From assembly GCA_033439265.1 (NCBI GenBank), contig JAVTVX010000024.1, forward strand, positions 186,001-250,000: DNA of 64,000 bases, given 5' to 3'. Position numbers and translations under genes: made by a program. The notes under the pieces are model-generated. The model made no database searches. It was not told the origin of the DNA and saw only the letters and a program-made list of their open reading frames with translations. The stretch is from Dillenia suffruticosa. Its lineage: Eukaryota > Streptophyta > Magnoliopsida > Dilleniales > Dilleniaceae. Within the stretch, counting starts at the first letter, position 1. Every line of letters begins with the position of its first letter. Positions 60,058 through 64,000 of the stretch are shown one piece after another.

Positions 60058-60210
60058 TCTCTCGACTGCCCCGGAGTGTCTCCGTCGGGATGGTACCTGG
60101 CGGTAGCAAATACCCCCAATACAAAAGCCACCCAAAGTGCAGGCGAGGAGAGGTGTGAGAGAAATCGAAGCGAGTGGGAGTGGAATTGGAAGTGGAAGAG
60201 GAAGAGAAGG
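57051..60210. other. Intergenic region upstream of the OTU gene
   Basis: AT-rich DNA with (AAT)n at about 58125-58155, an A-run at 58303-58327, (ATT)n at about 59715-59748 and a T-run at 60019-60048. No gene is supported. The last ~150 bases, GA-rich, are the likely leader of the OTU gene. Confidence 0.45.
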
Positions 60211-60920
60211 ATGCAGAATCAGGAGGGGGAGGAAGAATTCGCAGTCAAAATTACTGATGCGGGGGATGGAGTGATGGAGGCGACGTCGTCAATTCCATCT
60301 TCGGATTGGGCCAATTTCAGAGACGACGACATCATTCAGCAACATTCTGCTATTCGCGCTTACGAAGCCGACAAGATTCCCTTCGTCGGCGACAAGGCAA
60401 ACATTCCCCTTCTCTCTTCCTTTTTCCTCCTAACCCTAGTCTCTGGGGATTGGCTGACATTCTTCTTGTTGTGTTGTGTTATGTATTGCGTGCAGGAACC
60501 CCTTTCTTCTTTATCAGCCGAATATGAATCCGGAAGTCCGATCCTGCTGGAGAAAATCAAGGTTTCCGTGTCTTTGTTTTCCTCTTTTCTTTTATATCCA
60601 CAAACCACACACTCACAACTGTTTGACCATTACAGCTTATTGGGGAAAAGTATGCTGCCATCCGCCGAACGCGCGGAGATGGGAATTGCTTCTTTCGAAG
60701 CTTCATGTTCTCATACCTTGTATGTTTCAAACCCCTCTCCTTGATATTTTTTATTTCCTTTACTATTCTACTTTCTAATCTCAAGCTACTGGTAAAGGAA
60801 CATATTCTGGAAACGCAAGATCGAGCAGAAGTTGATCGCGTCAAAGCCAATGTTGAACAGTGCAGAACCACATTGCAGAATTTGGGCTATGCCGACTTCA
60901 CCTTTGAAGATTTTTTTGCT
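60211..60920 (+). CDS. OTUB1-like deubiquitinase, 5' exons
   Basis: Ubiquitin thioesterase of the otubain family, like Arabidopsis OTU1 (At1g28120). Exons are 60211-60396, 60496-60561, 60636-60719 and 60798-60920, all in phase. They give 153 codons starting MQNQEGEEEFAVKITDAG. Conserved parts are VGDKEPLSSLSAEYESGSPI, then LLEKIK, then AIRRTRGDGNCFFRSFMFSY with predicted Asp99 and nucleophile Cys102, then EHILETQDRAEVDRVKANVE and NLGYADFTFEDFFA. Intron 1 must start GC (AAG|GCAAAC) and end AG for the frame to match the family. After FFA a GTAAGC donor opens an intron with no matching acceptor exon before base 64000. The exons with the catalytic His are therefore outside the window or lost. The exons seen carry no stop or frameshift. 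Confidence 0.88.
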
Positions 60921-63900
60921 GTAAGCCCCTCTTATTTTTACCCAAATCCCTCCATAAACATGGCGTCGCCGTGTAGCTTAATACAGTCTCATTTTGCTCG
61001 AGGTTCTATCAGATTATATACTTTCTCTCTTGGTAGCAATCTATAAGTTGTTCTTCGGAAATAATTGGCAATTAGTATTTGGAAAGCTTCTAAGTTCCTT
61101 ATATCTCTTCTATGAGATATTCCACCATTCGTTATGATTTTGGGTTTCTCAGATCACTGTTGCTGGTGGTTTAGAAACTTTAAAATGTACAAAGGCATGG
61201 TTTTCCCCGTCTTGTATGTACTTTGTCCAACGCATTTGATTTGTCACTGGCTGTAACCAATAAGCCTAGAGATGAATAATCTGGGACTTGCAAGTGATAT
61301 CCGGGGCATGCTGTTGTAACTACCTCATTAGTAGGCAGCCACTAAAAAACAACTTGGATTTCCCTTGTGTAATAGTCTGATATGATGCATCAGCAAACAC
61401 AGAGCATAGTGCTAGGCTCAGGTCATTGTCAGGTGTTGTTGGCCTTTTAATCCCTCTTATTCACTTTCTTGAGGAATTAAACGAAATCACTGAACATGAT
61501 CCCTGAATAATTTGAATCTTCACTTGCTTTGTTAAAGTAATGATACCCATCAATTGTTCAGTAAGGTTTACTTGTTCAAAAGGGGAAAACTACACTCAAG
61601 CTACTCAAAATTGTTCTATCAGATTATATTTCTGATCTTAAGTCCATTGGTTGTGAAAGAGTCACAAGGAGATTAAACACACAAGCTACTCAATTTTCTT
61701 TCTCTTTAATTAAACACACAAACTATTGATTCCTTTAATTTGGTCGATGGCAGTGATATTGACGACTTTGCCGAGTTTGTTCTAGTGAATGAGTCATGTT
61801 TGATTTCACTTTTCTCTCTTTCATTTGTGATTCTTTCCCATCAGATCTCAATAACTATAGTGCCATTAATTGAATTCTTATCAGGATTAGCAATGAGAGA
61901 AAGAGAGGGCAGGGTTTTATTCCAGAATGCAGAGTTTGTTGAGACTTTCATTCTGGATTTGTCAGGGATTGAGTTGGAATTTGGTAAGATGGTGAGATTT
62001 AAGAGGACTACCCTTTGGGTGTCATTACAAGTGTACAGGTTTTGTGCTTTCAAGTCCCATTTGGATTTCACTCAAAATTGAACTGCAGGGAATGAGGGAT
62101 TTAGATTTGGAGTAATGCTCAAAATAATGTTGCCAAATGGACTGTGAGTTTGTTTATTGTCTTTCTTCCAACTGAAGACCACATTGGTAGTTCACACCAA
62201 TAGTAAAGAAGAGTAAATTTGGGGGGGAGGGAGGGAGAGAGAGAGAGAGAGAGAGGAGCGCCAAGAGGATGCCCAATAATGATTCACAAATGCAAACGGG
62301 AAAACAAAAGATAATTGTTCTGTCTGTGGAACCAAAAAGAACCCTCTTAAATCTCCCGCTCTGTATCACCTAAAAAGGGGCAAGAGAGGTCAACATCAAC
62401 CTAACAAGTTTCCACTTTGCTATACAAGACCAGGTTTCTACCTTTATTTCTCAGGGAAAAGAACCCTCTCCAAGGCAACAGGATAGGCACGGGGCGGTCT
62501 TCTCACTTCCATACCCGCCTGGCCGCCCCCTTATGAGGGGAACTCCCCCCCCTCAAACCCCACCCTATCCCCATCGCCACTCCCCGTGGTATCCATGGTA
62601 TTCATGGATCCCTGCACTATTGAAAAATTTAAAAACTAGAAGGCAAAAAATTAATTTTCATCACAAATTCATAAATATGAGTTCAGTTTCGCTTAATTCA
62701 ACATAATAAATATAATAATTATTTAACCATTCATAAATTAATAAGAAAATTAGTTGAACGTGAATTAAAATTTAAACATTATGTAATCATCAAATTTTCT
62801 TGTATCTTTTCTAAACAACCACTTGATCAAATCACTGAATCATCCCTCTATAATACTTAATTATTAGTGGAATCAAATTAAAATCATAACGAATGCTTTT
62901 TGATATAAAATTAAAAAAGTAAAACATATATTAAATTATTAACTATACTTCCATCACCAACGTCAATATTTTCTTTTATTGTGCAACACGGAGGTTTTGA
63001 ATTAAAACCACCTGAAATATAAGTGAAATCTGTTAGTGAGGAGATTCAAAGGTAGAATACAGGAGTGGTAGCGGTAGAACATTGTTGAGTGTTACAGACT
63101 CGAGTGAGAAAGACAAGATGGATCGGATTAGATGAAGGGGAATCAGGAATTAGATTAAGGTTTCTATTTTAATTTTTTTGAAATATAAATCAAATTACTA
63201 AATTAGCTTTTATATTTAACATATACTATGCAATATAATAAGGCTATACATGTAGTTTTCTATATTTTGGGGATCCCAAAAGGGTGTGGAGAGGAGAGCA
63301 CTTCTTGCTCCTGATACCTGAACCTGTGTGAGGGGAACTCTTCCCCACCCCATGCCCGACAGAGCAAAAGTCTTCTAAACTCTCCCCCAATACGGCTGGA
63401 TCCCCACGCTTAACCCCCTCTGCAGGGAGGGGTTATTACCATCCCTCGATACTAGGGTTTGCAATCTTAGGAACTTTCTCTTGTAAGTCTTTATCTCACA
63501 TCTTCTTTGTGTTTTCCAACTCCTCTCTTTTGCCTTAAGGCTACACTTGGATTGGAACGAAATGAGCTCCATAAATATTGTGGAGTTTATTTCTAATTCT
63601 AGTTTTATTAGCTGGAGCAAAACGTGGAGAGTATTATTAAATTCACAAAAAGTATGGATTTCCAAATTAACCAGAAAAAAAAGAGAAAACCATATTATTT
63701 TGTATGTCCACAAAGCCCCACAATAGTGTGTATGTCCATGTATATTTACTTTCTAATTACCATATTATTTTAATTTAATAAACTATATAGGAAGAGAAAA
63801 CCCCAAATAAATTTCACATTTTACTTTTTAGTTCCAAGTGTAAGATTTCCATTTACAAATGAACTCCACAACACCATTCATTTTGCATGAATTGAATTTA

Positions 63901-64000
63901 TTTTGTGGTTTCAAATACATGATTAAGCAATTTCATTTGGAAGAAGTTTTTTGGCAAAGTTTTTTCGCCAAATTTATGGCATTTACTTGGTTTATGGTGT
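60921..64000 (+). other. Downstream of OTU exon 4: long intron or intergenic
   Basis: I looked for the next otubain exon (family text F-L-E-Q-L-x-D-I-L) and did not find it. The region holds a G/GA-rich run at 62220-62252 and two C-rich patches with 'gaggggaactc' (62460-62620 and 63260-63460) that look like parts of repeats. Otherwise it is AT-rich DNA. The 113-residue frame at 61740-62081 resembles nothing I know. Confidence 0.4.

Noticed and set aside
61740-62081. 113-residue frame as a possible further OTU exon
   Set aside because: It shares no motif with otubains and lacks the FLEQL and catalytic His text.

Overview
This window looks like nuclear DNA of a eudicot plant. It is AT-rich, and its genes are split by many introns with GT..AG borders. 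The recognisable proteins belong to plant families: a DUF2301 plastid membrane protein, a group X ERF, an OTUB1-like deubiquitinase, and remnants of DCL2, a golgin and an ORTHRUS/VIM protein. Most of the rest is transposon. I saw no tRNA, rRNA, CRISPR array or bacterial-type operon. The species cannot be named from the sequence alone.

Left part (1-12.9 kb). The window opens in the 3' end of a decayed Copia retrotransposon: an RNase H tail, then a 474-bp LTR at 1378-1851. This sits next to intron-containing fragments of two unrelated genes, DCL2 (about 1927-3330) and a Golgi golgin (3517-4310). A short Helitron-like end follows at 4801-4804, then T-rich low-complexity DNA. At 7743-10501 lies a broken VIM/ORTHRUS gene. 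It keeps the PHD start, half the RING and part of the SRA domain, and carries a templated filler insertion at a deletion junction. All three gene fragments lie on the + strand and keep introns, so they arose at the DNA level rather than by retroposition.

Middle (12.9-34 kb). A complete five-exon DUF2301 gene lies on the - strand (12888-15338). Then come a 0.73-kb foldback element (16.4-17.1 kb) and a large CACTA (En/Spm) DNA transposon, about 17.7-30.06 kb. The CACTA carries decayed tnp2 and second transposase genes on the - strand and dense arrays of palindromic subterminal repeats. A 2.7-kb solo-LTR-like element (18387-21093) is nested in it, and a related 3.0-kb copy lies in opposite orientation just outside it (30332-33334).

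Right part (34-64 kb). A 3.3-kb foldback element (34099-37432) is almost purely purine on its left half and pyrimidine on its right half. It is the most unusual structure in the window. A two-exon ERF gene of the ERF113/RAP2.6L type follows on the - strand (39417-41731, possibly from 41857). Next are a 6.0-kb decayed Copia with both 517-bp LTRs (46478-52465) and a Gypsy deletion derivative (52811 to about 57050), in which a gag-like region runs through protease-junction sequence into the integrase tail with RT and RNase H missing. The last gene is the 5' half of an OTUB1-like deubiquitinase on the + strand (from 60211), whose catalytic His exons lie beyond the window or are lost.

The three apparently functional genes (DUF2301, ERF, OTU) are unrelated and lie in islands between transposons. 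Nothing suggests they act together.
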